A stretch of 50,141 nucleotides of DNA from CANLBN01 sp050633825. GTDB lineage: Bacteria > Pseudomonadota > Gammaproteobacteria > Pseudomonadales > Cellvibrionaceae. A program made the translations under genes and the position numbers. Location of the stretch: positions 1 to 50,141 of the forward strand of contig JBOEHG010000017.1 in assembly GCA_050633825.1 (NCBI GenBank), read 5' to 3'. Under the pieces are notes generated by a model, which searched no databases, was not told where the DNA came from, and worked only from the letters and a program-made list of their open reading frames with translations. Shown here in pieces: positions 17,030 through 26,317 of the stretch. Positions within the stretch are counted from its first letter, which is position 1, and each line of letters opens with the position of its first letter.

Positions 17030-17254
17030 CTACAAACTAACTAATATTAAACCTAAGCCGATAGCAGCAAATAATATTGCGCCGCCTGCTTTTTCTAGTG
17101 AAAACAATGCATAAAGATATGATAGCGGGGGAACAAAAAGAGTAACCAAGCCCCAAGTAAAATCTTCTTTAAACGAAACAATCAATAACAAAATCCAACT
17201 AGCAAAAAGGCAGATAACGCCGAAGGTTGATGATGCGGCAACAAGTGGTTCCAC
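17030..17254 (-). CDS. Small two-helix membrane protein
   Basis: A 74-residue protein, nearly all hydrophobic, with two or three short helices (GVICLFASWILLLIVSF, then LVTLFVPPLSYLYALFSL and a third at the C-terminus). Start is GTG at 17254 with AGAGGA 6 nt upstream, good support for translation. No family recognised with certainty; the central PPLSYLYALF resembles small integral membrane proteins found beside many unrelated genes. Confidence 0.6.
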   Translation of the reverse strand: MEPLVAASSTFGVICLFASWILLLIVSFKEDFTWGLVTLFVPPLSYLYALFSLEKAGGAILFAAIGLGLILVSL

Positions 17255-17357
17255 AGATAGTCCTCTTAATTATTATAATGTGTAAGTAAAAGACCAATAA
17301 TACTGCAATTTAGCCTACTATTTCAATTCTCTGTATCAGGTGTCGATATATCAATCA

Positions 17358-17807
17358 TTATGTTTCAAGCATAAAAGTGACCGGACCATCATTGACCAAG
17401 GAAACTTTCATATCCGCACCAAAGACACCCGTTTCTACAACATTCTTACACTCCTTCGCTAACAAACGAGCCTGACTAATAAAATACTCGTATAATATTT
17501 TGGCTTCATGAGGGAGTGCAGCCGTAGAGAAACCGGGGCGCATGCCTTTTTGCGTTTCAGCGGCCAGAGTAAATTGTGAAACGATTAATAAGCCACCTCT
17601 ACTACCCTGAACACTCAAGTTCATTTTTTGCTGATCATCGGGAAAAATACGGTAATTAAAAATTTTATGCAATAACTTATCAACATCGTCTTTTGTGTCA
17701 TTTTTAGTCACTCCAAGAAAAACCAACAAGCCTGATTCTATTTCACCAACCACTTCGCCTTCAACACGTACGGCGGCTTCTGTCACACGTTGTAATAATG
17801 CTTTCAC
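17358..17807 (-). CDS. dtd: D-aminoacyl-tRNA deacylase
   Basis: Hydrolyses D-amino acids (and glycine) mis-charged on tRNA. The 149-residue length is typical, and both active-site motifs are visible: SQFTLAAET near residue 77 and NDGPVTFML near the C-terminus. The start is GTG and overlaps the stop of the DsbA-like gene upstream by 4 nt (GTGA), so the two are translationally coupled. Confidence 0.96.
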   Translation of the reverse strand: MKALLQRVTEAAVRVEGEVVGEIESGLLVFLGVTKNDTKDDVDKLLHKIFNYRIFPDDQQKMNLSVQGSRGGLLIVSQFTLAAETQKGMRPGFSTAALPHEAKILYEYFISQARLLAKECKNVVETGVFGADMKVSLVNDGPVTFMLET

Positions 17808-18445
17808 TTACTGATTTCCATTTGTTGTTGAATATAAAACAGGGTTGTTTCTGGATTTGTATAGTCTCTTGGTATGGCCTTATACTTTTCTTGCAGTTTC
17901 AATACCAGGCTTGGAAAACCAGAGGCGCCAGATGCATGGGACAGTTGACCATAGAGTTCCAAATTCTGCATTAGTTGAGTTTGTATTTCTGTACTATTTA
18001 ATTGCTTTTCAAAATCAGCAACTTTGAGGTTTATATTTCCAGCCAACTGAATAAGCACTGCGTTATCAGAGGGGTTTTGAGCATTAAGATAGTAAGCATG
18101 CTGAATTGCTTCTATCATCGCTTCTTCGAATTCAACACCTTGTTTTTTTGCTGCCAATACTGCTCGGCAAGAAGGATAGGTAGAACGCCGTGGTTTACAT
18201 TGACGCCAGAACTCATCATTAAATTGTGTCCCAGGAATGGTCTGTTCAATGCGCCGCCAATTAGCTTGAACATAATGTTTAACATCTTCCGGCATAAGTT
18301 CATCCGAATCAGGCGCTAAACCTCCGAGCACATACTTAACTGTAATATTATTAGGAAGACTGTTTTTAATAGCATGCCAAACGGGACGAAAACCCCAACA
18401 CCAACTGCACATAGGGTCGTGTATATAGTAAAGAACATTAGACAT
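17804..18445 (-). CDS. DsbA-family thioredoxin-like oxidoreductase
   Basis: A 213-residue cytoplasmic (no signal peptide) member of the DsbA superfamily, of the group annotated as putative protein-disulfide isomerase. The redox motif is CSWC in DPMCSWCWGFRPVW near residue 12, followed by the helical insertion and the C-terminal SGFPSLVL cis-Pro region. The substrate is unknown; FrnE-like proteins are close relatives. It is coupled to dtd by a 4-nt overlap. Confidence 0.88.
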   Translation of the reverse strand: MSNVLYYIHDPMCSWCWGFRPVWHAIKNSLPNNITVKYVLGGLAPDSDELMPEDVKHYVQANWRRIEQTIPGTQFNDEFWRQCKPRRSTYPSCRAVLAAKKQGVEFEEAMIEAIQHAYYLNAQNPSDNAVLIQLAGNINLKVADFEKQLNSTEIQTQLMQNLELYGQLSHASGASGFPSLVLKLQEKYKAIPRDYTNPETTLFYIQQQMEISK

Positions 18446-18489
18446 AATTATTATCGTATTATTATTGTGTATAGTTAAAAATATGGGAG

Positions 18490-19713
18490 TTATAAATCTC
18501 CAATGAAATGCTGATAGTCTTCAACTTTAATACCGGAAAAACCATCGGGGTGATCTGCTTTAATCAAAAACGAACGATCAAGCTTACCTTGTTCAATTAA
18601 TACTAAATCTATTAATTTCTTTTTAAGCGGCTTTAAATTTTTATCTTTCAATACGAGTACTTTAGGCAAATGTTGATATTTTTCACTACGCTCTAACACC
18701 AATCCTACTATACCATTCGTCATTTCAACAACTGTGCCAGGAGGGTATAAACCTATCGTTTTAATAAATTGTAAGGCCAAACGTTCATCAAACTGAGTCC
18801 CTTTATGTTTATAAATTTCTTTTACGGCAAGCGATGGCGTCATTGCAGGGGAATAACAACGATCCGCTGTCATTGCATCGAACGAGTCTGATAAAGAAAT
18901 AATTTTGGTATATTGGGATATTTGGGAACCATCCAAACCACGAGGATAACCTTTGCCATCAATACGTTCGTGGTGACTATAGGCAACATCGACGCTATGG
19001 CCAATGCCGGGGGACGTCATTAATAAATTACGACCAATAATAGAATGAGACTGTATCTGCTTCCATTCTTTTGCTGTTAGCTTATCTGCTTTATTTAGCA
19101 CGGCTTCCGGTATGCGCATCTTACCCACATCATGTAATAAGCCACACATACCTAAGCTAAATAGTTCATCACTGGTAAAACCCAGTTGACGCCCAAAAGC
19201 GATTGCCAATATACAAACATTGAGCGAGTGCTGTGCAGTATATTCATTCACATCGCGCACTTTACTCATCCATAACATCGCATTGGGATTACGTAAAATA
19301 CTATCAAGACATGACTCAACAGTTTTTCGTGCTTCTTTGGTATTGATGGCACCATTCAATACAACTTCATCTAGAATTGTTTTGGTACGTTGGCGGGACG
19401 CTTGAAATACATTGCGCGATTTTTCATACTCGCGCGGCATGGTTAATTTATTAATATAACGGGTTTTTGGTTTACCCGGTTTCTTTAATGTATGCCGCTC
19501 TTCCTTACCGCGCCGCATTTCGATTGCAGGCTCAATCCAAACGTGTTGACACTCTTGCTCAAGTAAACGAATATCTTCCTGACTTTCGATCATAAAACCC
19601 TGATATAAAAAAGGAGAGTCTAGCCAATCTTTATCAAGTTCGGCGACATACATACCTATTTCCAATCCAGAAACAAGAATTTTTATGCGTTTGGGGTTTT
19701 CAGTAGAACTCAT
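18490..19713 (-). CDS. HD-GYP c-di-GMP phosphodiesterase with DUF3391 N-domain
   Basis: A 407-residue soluble protein expected to hydrolyse c-di-GMP. Residues about 7-65 match DUF3391 (KILVSGLEIGMYVAELDKDW), which usually precedes HD-GYP domains of this class. The HD pair is H194-D195 in LLHDVGK and the GYP motif is at 255-257 in GKGYPRGL; the further metal ligands in YSHHERID and SLSDSFDAMT are present, so it looks active. No receiver or membrane segment. It complements the PilZ protein at 8.5 kb. Confidence 0.95.
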   Translation of the reverse strand: MSSTENPKRIKILVSGLEIGMYVAELDKDWLDSPFLYQGFMIESQEDIRLLEQECQHVWIEPAIEMRRGKEERHTLKKPGKPKTRYINKLTMPREYEKSRNVFQASRQRTKTILDEVVLNGAINTKEARKTVESCLDSILRNPNAMLWMSKVRDVNEYTAQHSLNVCILAIAFGRQLGFTSDELFSLGMCGLLHDVGKMRIPEAVLNKADKLTAKEWKQIQSHSIIGRNLLMTSPGIGHSVDVAYSHHERIDGKGYPRGLDGSQISQYTKIISLSDSFDAMTADRCYSPAMTPSLAVKEIYKHKGTQFDERLALQFIKTIGLYPPGTVVEMTNGIVGLVLERSEKYQHLPKVLVLKDKNLKPLKKKLIDLVLIEQGKLDRSFLIKADHPDGFSGIKVEDYQHFIGDL

Positions 19714-19747
19714 ACTTTTACTTACTAAGGACTAATTTCTATTAATA

Positions 19748-20704
19748 TTAGTCTTTCTCAATCTCTGCTGCCATCTCATCGCTTGCTCGGACCAAAGCAT
19801 CAAGAATACCCGGATCACGGGATGCGTGACCCGCTTCTCGAATAATATGTAATTCGGCACCGGGCCAAGCTTGCTGCAGCGATACTGCATTATCCAGCGT
19901 ACAAACCATATCATAACGGCCATGAATAATTATAGCTGGAATATCAGCCAAGGCATCCATATTTTCAAGAATCTGGTTCTCTGTAATGAAGGCATTATTA
20001 ATAAAGTAATGGGCCTCTATTCTTGCCAAAGATAAGGCCAGATGAATATTAGAAAAGGTATCAACAACGGAACTATTCGGCCGGAGAGTAGCGCACCGTC
20101 CCTCCCATAACGACCAATGTTTAGCCGCATTCATTTTAGCCAGTTCATTATCACCGGTTAATAAAGAGTGATAAGCAGTAACCATATCGCCCCGTTGCTG
20201 CTCAGGAATGGGTTCGACAAATTCCTTCCAATAATCAGGGAATATTTGACTAGCACCGTGCTGATAAAACCAGTCAAGGTCTTCCTGACGACAAAGGAAA
20301 ACACCTCTCAATATCATGCCAATCACCCGCTCTGGATATGCCTGCCCATAAAGCAGTGATAGCGTTGAACCCCAAGAACCACCAAATAACACCCAGCGAT
20401 CGACATTGAGATGCTGTCGAATACGCTCAATATCTTCGATCAAATGCTGGGTTGTATTGGCGTTTAATTCCGCATGAGGTGTCGAACGACCGGCTCCTCG
20501 CTGATCAAAAATGATAATTCGATATTTTTCAGGATCAAAAAAGCGCCGATCCTCTGAAGAGCTGCCCGCACCGGGTCCACCATGAATGAATATGACGGGT
20601 ATGCCGTCAATATTACCCGACTCTTCCACATATAAGAGATGCTCATCACCTACAGGCAATTGGAAGGTATTGTAAGGCTTGATCGAGGGGTATAAAGGAT
20701 GCAT
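19748..20704 (-). CDS. pip: Proline iminopeptidase
   Basis: Serine peptidase of family S33 that releases N-terminal proline. From the chosen start it has 318 residues: MHPLYPSIKPYNTFQLPVGD, oxyanion HGGPGAGSS, nucleophile GGSWGSTLS, acid in HGRYDMVC and the terminal His in EAGHASRD. All are as in the bacterial monomeric enzyme. The frame is open for 18 more codons, but the ATG at 20704 has GAGGAG at ideal spacing and matches the family N-terminus. Confidence 0.95.
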   Translation of the reverse strand: MHPLYPSIKPYNTFQLPVGDEHLLYVEESGNIDGIPVIFIHGGPGAGSSSEDRRFFDPEKYRIIIFDQRGAGRSTPHAELNANTTQHLIEDIERIRQHLNVDRWVLFGGSWGSTLSLLYGQAYPERVIGMILRGVFLCRQEDLDWFYQHGASQIFPDYWKEFVEPIPEQQRGDMVTAYHSLLTGDNELAKMNAAKHWSLWEGRCATLRPNSSVVDTFSNIHLALSLARIEAHYFINNAFITENQILENMDALADIPAIIIHGRYDMVCTLDNAVSLQQAWPGAELHIIREAGHASRDPGILDALVRASDEMAAEIEKD

Positions 20705-20852
20705 TATCGTCTCCTCAAAGACCGCTATCACAATCTTCTCTAACACTATATATCGCAAAATAGCGGAGCAAGATTGAAGTTAAGCTATCCATTAATAGTA
20801 GCTTAATTACCATAGCGCGTTAGTCATTACTTAACAAGTCAAGGATAACGTT

Positions 20853-21425
20853 ATGAGCAATAATCTACATCGCTGTAGCTGGTGCGGTGATGACCCGCTA
20901 TATCAAGCCTACCACGATGAGGAATGGGGTGTTCCTCTTTATGATGATCAACAATTATTCGAATTCCTTCTGCTAGAAGGCGCTCAAGCAGGTTTGTCGT
21001 GGATTACCATCTTAAAAAAGCGTGAAGGCTACCGCAAAGCCTTTGATCAATTTAACCCTGAAAAAATTGCTCGCTACACGGATAAAAAGCAACAGAAACT
21101 ATTACAAAACCCTGAGATTGTTCGTAACAAACTGAAAGTCGCTGGATTCACAAAAAATGCCAAAGCCTATTTGAACATACTTGAAAGTCACGATAGCTTT
21201 TCTGACTATATTTGGCAATTTGTAGATGGAGAAGTCATTCAAAACAAATGGAAAAGTCTTGCTAAAGTGCCTGCATTAACAGAAGAAGCGGAAGTTATGA
21301 GTAAAACATTAAAGAAAGCTGGCTTCACTTTTGTAGGGCCAACAATCTGTTATGCCTTTATGCAAGCAACTGGAATGGTGAATGACCATGTTACTGGCTG
21401 CTTTCGCCACAAAGAACTTTCGTAA
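20853..21425 (+). CDS. tag: DNA-3-methyladenine glycosylase I
   Basis: Base-excision repair glycosylase that removes 3-methyladenine. The 190 residues begin with the zinc-ligand region RCSWCGDDPLYQAYHDEEWG, followed by the catalytic-pocket segment FEFLLLEGAQAGLSW and TFVGPTICYAFMQATGMVNDH with the C-terminal His/Cys ligands GCFRH. Full length. It lies divergent from pip and convergent with the pentapeptide/cyclase gene. Confidence 0.97.
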   Translation: MSNNLHRCSWCGDDPLYQAYHDEEWGVPLYDDQQLFEFLLLEGAQAGLSWITILKKREGYRKAFDQFNPEKIARYTDKKQQKLLQNPEIVRNKLKVAGFTKNAKAYLNILESHDSFSDYIWQFVDGEVIQNKWKSLAKVPALTEEAEVMSKTLKKAGFTFVGPTICYAFMQATGMVNDHVTGCFRHKELS

Positions 21426-21466
21426 TGAAAAATAATGATAGTTAAAATAGCTACAGTTAAACCAGC

Positions 21467-23200
21467 TTAACTAAAATCGTCTAAAGTTTTAATCATAGTG
21501 ATAGAATAACACTCAATACTATCACCGGATGCTTTTTGACCAATCCCTTTTTTGAGCGCAACACTGCGAGGCGAGAATTCAAAAAAGCCACGGTGATCTG
21601 CATGAGACTTCACACGATCGGTTACAATAATTTCACCAGGATCTGCCGCCGCTTCTAAGCGTGCGGCCATGCTCACAGCCGTTCCTTCGAGGTCAGGTTG
21701 GTTGGTCACAACATTGTGAACAATGGAAACCTCTCCCAACTCAAGCCCCATTCGTAACTCAAAACCTGCAGCCACCAATACATTACGCAACATACAGGCG
21801 CAGGCTAATGCAATGGTTGCATTTTTAAAGGTAACACGAAGCGAGTCACCTTCCATATTAGGATGGCCAGCATTCCAGCGGTTTAAAATAGGCTTAACCA
21901 AACCCCGAAATAAACCTAACTTATGAGCAAGCTCTTCATCTTTCCAACGAGAGAAACCCGTTAGATCCATAAAAATAATAGTTAAATTCCTGATAACCTG
22001 ACGTTCATTTTCTGCCGCTAACTCTAATAGCCGCGGCCAGAAATTTTCTTTAATATTAGCCACTTCTTCCTTAAGCGCACTTTGCAATAACATATCTTGA
22101 CGCATGGCAATTTGCGCCATAAGAATATAATCGGCTTCCCGCTGTAAGGATTCTCGCAATTCCGATGGATTATAAGCACTGATCTCATCAATCGATAAAG
22201 TGACCAAGGAACCACCCGCACTATCTTTAATTGATTTTAAGCGAATTGAGGTGCCCCACTGGGTTGCCTGTAGATGCTCTATCAAAATGGGAAGTGTTGA
22301 TATTTCTGATACCGACAAACGAAAAGGGTAAACCAGCTTTAAGGTTAAAGTATCTGAATAAATACGCTCAAAATCATGTTTACCGTAATAGGTCTTTTGC
22401 TTACCTAGCTTGTCCCAATAAGCATAACCGCATTTGGCATCGGACAAGGTCCAGTCGACAGTATCAACTTCACCGAACATACAACCCGTTAAATCTGCCT
22501 TACGAAAATTACAGCGTTTAATTTTAGATTGACGAAAATCACAGTCAACTAATATTGCTGACTCAAAATTCACTTCTTCCAGTGTATTACTTGAAAATTT
22601 AGATTTAGAAACATTCGCCTGTTGAAATACGGCTGCCTTTAATTGCGCCGAAGAGAGATCAACATTGATAAGTGATGCAGCACTTAATTTCACATGGGAT
22701 AAATCTGAGTTGACCAGCCGACAACCATCAAGAATTGCACCTGATAGATCTGAACGCGCTAAATACTGATTAGACAAGTCTGCGTTACGGAAAGAAACAT
22801 CTCTTAAATCCAATGCTTGTAGATCATGCCCCTTGAAGTCGACTTCATCAAAACGTGCCCCACGTACTGTTGCAGTTAAGATATTCGCTTCATTCAATAC
22901 ACAACCAGAAAGGTCTGCATCATTCATTTCGGATGCAATCATTCTCGCTGACTTAAAATTATTATCTCTAAGGTTCGCCTCATGCAGACGTGCAGAAACA
23001 AGGGAAGAAGAACGCAAATTACAGCGGTTGATGACGGCATGACACAGAGAAACGCCGGAAAAATCAATCCCCTCCAAATTCAGATCCAGCAACTGAATAC
23101 CATCTAAAACGGGGTAAACACCCGGATTACGCTTGCGCCAGACATTCCAAGCTTGCGGACCCTTACTAATGAGCGCTGTTGCTTCTTTTAAATTCAGCAT
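21467..23200 (-). CDS. Pentapeptide-repeat protein fused to a class III nucleotide cyclase domain
   Basis: A 577-residue fusion. Residues about 38-245 are tandem A(D/N)LxX pentapeptide repeats, which fold as a right-handed quadrilateral helix. After a linker (250-400) residues 405-570 form a class III adenylate/guanylate cyclase homology domain. The two metal aspartates are kept: D412 (FMDLTGFS) and D452 (EGDSLR); the purine-site Asp503 and transition-state Arg514 are also present. However, the base-specifying Lys position reads N448 and the transition-state Asn position reads S510. Activity may therefore be altered or lost. No membrane segment. It stands alone between tag and the sortase-system kinase. 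Confidence 0.85.
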   Translation of the reverse strand: MLNLKEATALISKGPQAWNVWRKRNPGVYPVLDGIQLLDLNLEGIDFSGVSLCHAVINRCNLRSSSLVSARLHEANLRDNNFKSARMIASEMNDADLSGCVLNEANILTATVRGARFDEVDFKGHDLQALDLRDVSFRNADLSNQYLARSDLSGAILDGCRLVNSDLSHVKLSAASLINVDLSSAQLKAAVFQQANVSKSKFSSNTLEEVNFESAILVDCDFRQSKIKRCNFRKADLTGCMFGEVDTVDWTLSDAKCGYAYWDKLGKQKTYYGKHDFERIYSDTLTLKLVYPFRLSVSEISTLPILIEHLQATQWGTSIRLKSIKDSAGGSLVTLSIDEISAYNPSELRESLQREADYILMAQIAMRQDMLLQSALKEEVANIKENFWPRLLELAAENERQVIRNLTIIFMDLTGFSRWKDEELAHKLGLFRGLVKPILNRWNAGHPNMEGDSLRVTFKNATIALACACMLRNVLVAAGFELRMGLELGEVSIVHNVVTNQPDLEGTAVSMAARLEAAADPGEIIVTDRVKSHADHRGFFEFSPRSVALKKGIGQKASGDSIECYSITMIKTLDDFS

Positions 23201-23304
23201 AAAAGAGGTTACGGAAATGATAAAATTTAGTTTATTAGAATAGGTAACTATATACGTTAAGCAATAAATTATCGACTATTGTTTTTTCTAAATAGGTTAG
23301 TTAA

Positions 23305-25398
23305 CTAGCCTACAGGGTAAGGTAAAATCACTGTAAAGATAACCCCACTTTGATCATTACGATTTTCAGCAATAACCCGCGCCTTATGTAAATCAGCGAT
23401 TAATCGAACAATATATAAACCCAAGCCCAAATGAGTCGATGTGCCACCTTTCTCAGAATGATCTTTCCCAGAACGAAGAGAAACCATAGATTCAAACAAC
23501 TGCCCTTCCATTTTATCGGGTAAAAGTGGCCCTGCATTTTCAACTTGGACATATAAATATTTTTTATCAGTAGCCAGATTGACTTGTACAGGCTCTTCAG
23601 CAAGAGAGAAGTCGACCGCATTGTCTATCAACTTATCCATCATCTGTACAAACAACTCTTGAGAAATATCGGTCACTGCCTGAGTAACAGAGGAAAAAAA
23701 TTCGATTTTAGCTTCAGGGTAAGTATCACGATACATATCCATCAATACAGGGAAAAACTGATTTAAATCCACTGTATCAAATTCAGCGTTGGCAACACTT
23801 TCCTCGATTCGATTGGCGGTACTCATTGCATTTAAAATGGAACTGAGCCGATCAATACCCTCTTGAGCACGCTGACAATACTCTTTTTGAGAGACTTTAT
23901 TATCGACTTGAGATAAATTTTCAAGCGATGACTTAACAACAGCAATCGGGGTGCGCAGCTCGTGAGACAACTTATTGGATAAAGTCCTCAAGTAACCATT
24001 ATACTCTTGTAAGCGCAATAATAAATCACGGTACCCACGAGATAAATCGCCCAACTCATCGTGTTTATTTAAGTCAGGCCAAGCAGCTGAGCTAACAACA
24101 ATTTCACCCTCCTCACTAACAACCTGTGTAGCCGCCCGATTTAATCGACTGATTCTCCAAGAAAGCCAACTGGCATATAGGAGCAGCATTAAAACAACCA
24201 GCACAAAGGCGCCACCGATATATAAAAATAAAGAGTGAAATGCTTTCGTTGTCGATTTTACTAAATTATCCGTATTCTTTTCCAAAAGAACATAACCTAA
24301 TAACTTGCCAGCATTGTAAATAGGCACTGCAACACTTGCTAAGGTTCGGCTCCCGAAATAGCGGTTATCCAAACGATACCATTGAAGACTACCTTTTTGA
24401 TCAACAGCTTGCTGAACCTCAACATAGTCAATATAGGCACGATTTCGAATGCTAGTCCGAACAGGTAATTCATTTGAATCTAACAACTTGCGATAGAACC
24501 ATTCTATAACCCAAGGCGATGATTGCTGTGAAGTCGTATTAGGCTTTTGATCTATTTGTGCTATCAACCATTGCTGATAATTAAGAATACTTAAGTGCGA
24601 GTAAGAGATGCTTAATTTTTTTAAACGTGCCGTTAATGAGGATGAGGGAGTAATTATTCTTGTCAGACTATTATTAATATTGCTATTCGCATTACTATTA
24701 AGGTTATTAGTAAATAATCGTGAGGATACTTGACCCGAATCATAGTCGAGCACACTTAGCTCAAAACCATTTTCAAACAAACTGGAATTGACCTCTAATT
24801 CGAGCTGGTAACCTTCAGAATTTTCACGCCAAACACCTTTTATACCTAATTCCTGATGTATACGTCCATCCTCATCTTGATATTGAGCAATAACATTGCC
24901 TGGTGCACTGGTTTGTATGATATAGGTTTTACTCTTGCCCAAGGCATTAAACAATCGAAAGCTTATATGATCCCCCGATGGAAATATCTCTGACAGCGGA
25001 TTATGGTACTCCGTCACTTTATCTTTAACAGCAATAAAAAAATAAAACTGATTTAGATGATTCAACGCCTTTACTGTAATTCCCTCAACGTTAAGGTTGC
25101 TTACGCTATCGTTATTTATATAATCTCTACCATTATCATCATAGCCATCAACAATAGGCAGAGATTCTGATCGATAAGCATACAGTATCGATGGTGATGC
25201 ACCTGCATCAATAAAGGGTTTTTCAAATAGTTGAGGTTCTAAGGCTAAGCGATCGGCGATTAATAGTGCATTATCAATTAAGGACTGTGATTGAGAATCA
25301 CGTAGAGCTTCATCAAATGATTTTAAATATTGCCAAGCACTCCATGGTAAAATCAATAAGAGCAAACTGATAAATAGCAATTGATGACGTAATTTCAA
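23305..25398 (-). CDS. pdsS: Dedicated sortase system sensor histidine kinase
   Basis: A 697-residue membrane histidine kinase of the type found only with proteobacterial dedicated sortase systems. One N-terminal helix (residues 6-22) and one near 388-412 bracket a very large extracytoplasmic sensor of about 365 residues. A HAMP-like linker follows, then the H-box LSHELRTPIAVV with H479, the N-box (KLIDNAVDFS) and the ATP lid GLGLYIVRL. It is 17 nt after pdsR in the same operon, opposite to the sortase target and sortase genes. The ligand is unknown, but an extracytoplasmic cell-surface cue is likely. Confidence 0.9.
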   Translation of the reverse strand: MKLRHQLLFISLLLLILPWSAWQYLKSFDEALRDSQSQSLIDNALLIADRLALEPQLFEKPFIDAGASPSILYAYRSESLPIVDGYDDNGRDYINNDSVSNLNVEGITVKALNHLNQFYFFIAVKDKVTEYHNPLSEIFPSGDHISFRLFNALGKSKTYIIQTSAPGNVIAQYQDEDGRIHQELGIKGVWRENSEGYQLELEVNSSLFENGFELSVLDYDSGQVSSRLFTNNLNSNANSNINNSLTRIITPSSSLTARLKKLSISYSHLSILNYQQWLIAQIDQKPNTTSQQSSPWVIEWFYRKLLDSNELPVRTSIRNRAYIDYVEVQQAVDQKGSLQWYRLDNRYFGSRTLASVAVPIYNAGKLLGYVLLEKNTDNLVKSTTKAFHSLFLYIGGAFVLVVLMLLLYASWLSWRISRLNRAATQVVSEEGEIVVSSAAWPDLNKHDELGDLSRGYRDLLLRLQEYNGYLRTLSNKLSHELRTPIAVVKSSLENLSQVDNKVSQKEYCQRAQEGIDRLSSILNAMSTANRIEESVANAEFDTVDLNQFFPVLMDMYRDTYPEAKIEFFSSVTQAVTDISQELFVQMMDKLIDNAVDFSLAEEPVQVNLATDKKYLYVQVENAGPLLPDKMEGQLFESMVSLRSGKDHSEKGGTSTHLGLGLYIVRLIADLHKARVIAENRNDQSGVIFTVILPYPVG

Positions 25399-25415
25399 AG
25401 CAATGTCCGGTTAAA

Positions 25416-26114
25416 TTATTGTTTTTCTAATACCCAACGATACCCCATACCATAGGCAGTTTGTATCGCATTAAAGTCTGAATCCACTGCTATAAACTTC
25501 TTACGAATCCGTTTAACATGAGAGGTAATTGTATTATCGTCTAGGACAACGTTAGCAGCATCCATTAATTGCTGTCGGTTTTTCACATGACCAGGGTTTT
25601 TAGCCAATGAATGAGTAATCCAAAATTCGGTTACTGTAAGGTCAATTAATTCCTCCTTCCATTGCACCGTCATACGATCGAGGTTCAACGTTAAGTGCTC
25701 ACTGTTAATCAACGACTCCTGTTTTTCAGGTTGCTTTAAAGCATCGGTACGCCGAAACAAAGCAACTATTCTAGCCATCATATGCGCCTGACTAATATCC
25801 TTAGTCAAATAATCGTCCGCACCCAAGCGCAAACCAGAAATCACATCAAACTCACTATCACGTGCGGTTAGGAAGATAATGGGCAGCTCTAATGACTGGC
25901 TACGCAGTTCGCGACACAATTCAAAACCACCCTCAATATCATCTTGCAGTCCAACATCAATAATAGCCATATCCGGCAATTGATTCTGCAAGCCCGCCAA
26001 CGCATCAGGGCGATTACTGTAATGCGTGACCTGAAAACCTTGGCGCTGTAAGGCTTCCTTATAGTTATCCGCTAATAACTTCTCATCTTCAACAATGACT
26101 ATATGCTTGGGCAT
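25416..26114 (-). CDS. pdsR: Dedicated sortase system response regulator (OmpR family)
   Basis: A 232-residue response regulator. The receiver domain (1-120) has the acidic pocket (VEDEKLL), phospho-acceptor D53 in AIIDVGLQDD, T/S in FLTARDS and K in LTKDIS. The C-terminal winged helix (about 140-230) ends YGMGYRWVLE. The insert after D53 and the overall form match the regulator of the proteobacterial sortase system. It is followed by pdsS, and its start is 203 nt from the divergent target gene, so it probably controls that promoter. Confidence 0.9.
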   Translation of the reverse strand: MPKHIVIVEDEKLLADNYKEALQRQGFQVTHYSNRPDALAGLQNQLPDMAIIDVGLQDDIEGGFELCRELRSQSLELPIIFLTARDSEFDVISGLRLGADDYLTKDISQAHMMARIVALFRRTDALKQPEKQESLINSEHLTLNLDRMTVQWKEELIDLTVTEFWITHSLAKNPGHVKNRQQLMDAANVVLDDNTITSHVKRIRKKFIAVDSDFNAIQTAYGMGYRWVLEKQ

Positions 26115-26172
26115 CTGTGAATTCCGTTCTTTTTAATATAATGGTATTGATATAAATATATGGATACAAAGC

Positions 26173-26222
26173 ATCGATTATAGGCAAGTTTTACCATTCA
26201 AAACAGGCAATCCATAATCGAT
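26173..26222. promoter_or_regulatory. Inverted repeat in the pdsR / sortase target divergent region
   Basis: Perfect 9-bp arms ATCGATTAT (26173-26181) and ATAATCGAT (26214-26222) are separated by 32 nt, with AGGCAA repeated inside both flanks (from 26182 and near 26205). Placed between the regulator operon and the target-sortase operon, it is a candidate PdsR site. Inferred from position and symmetry. Confidence 0.4.
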
Positions 26223-26317
26223 CCTATTCTGCCACAAGATTGCCATAATTCATCCCTGAAAACGCCCGGACTGGTTGCTTTAATAGCTAGAGTTTAACCA
26301 ACCACCTAGGATTCAGC

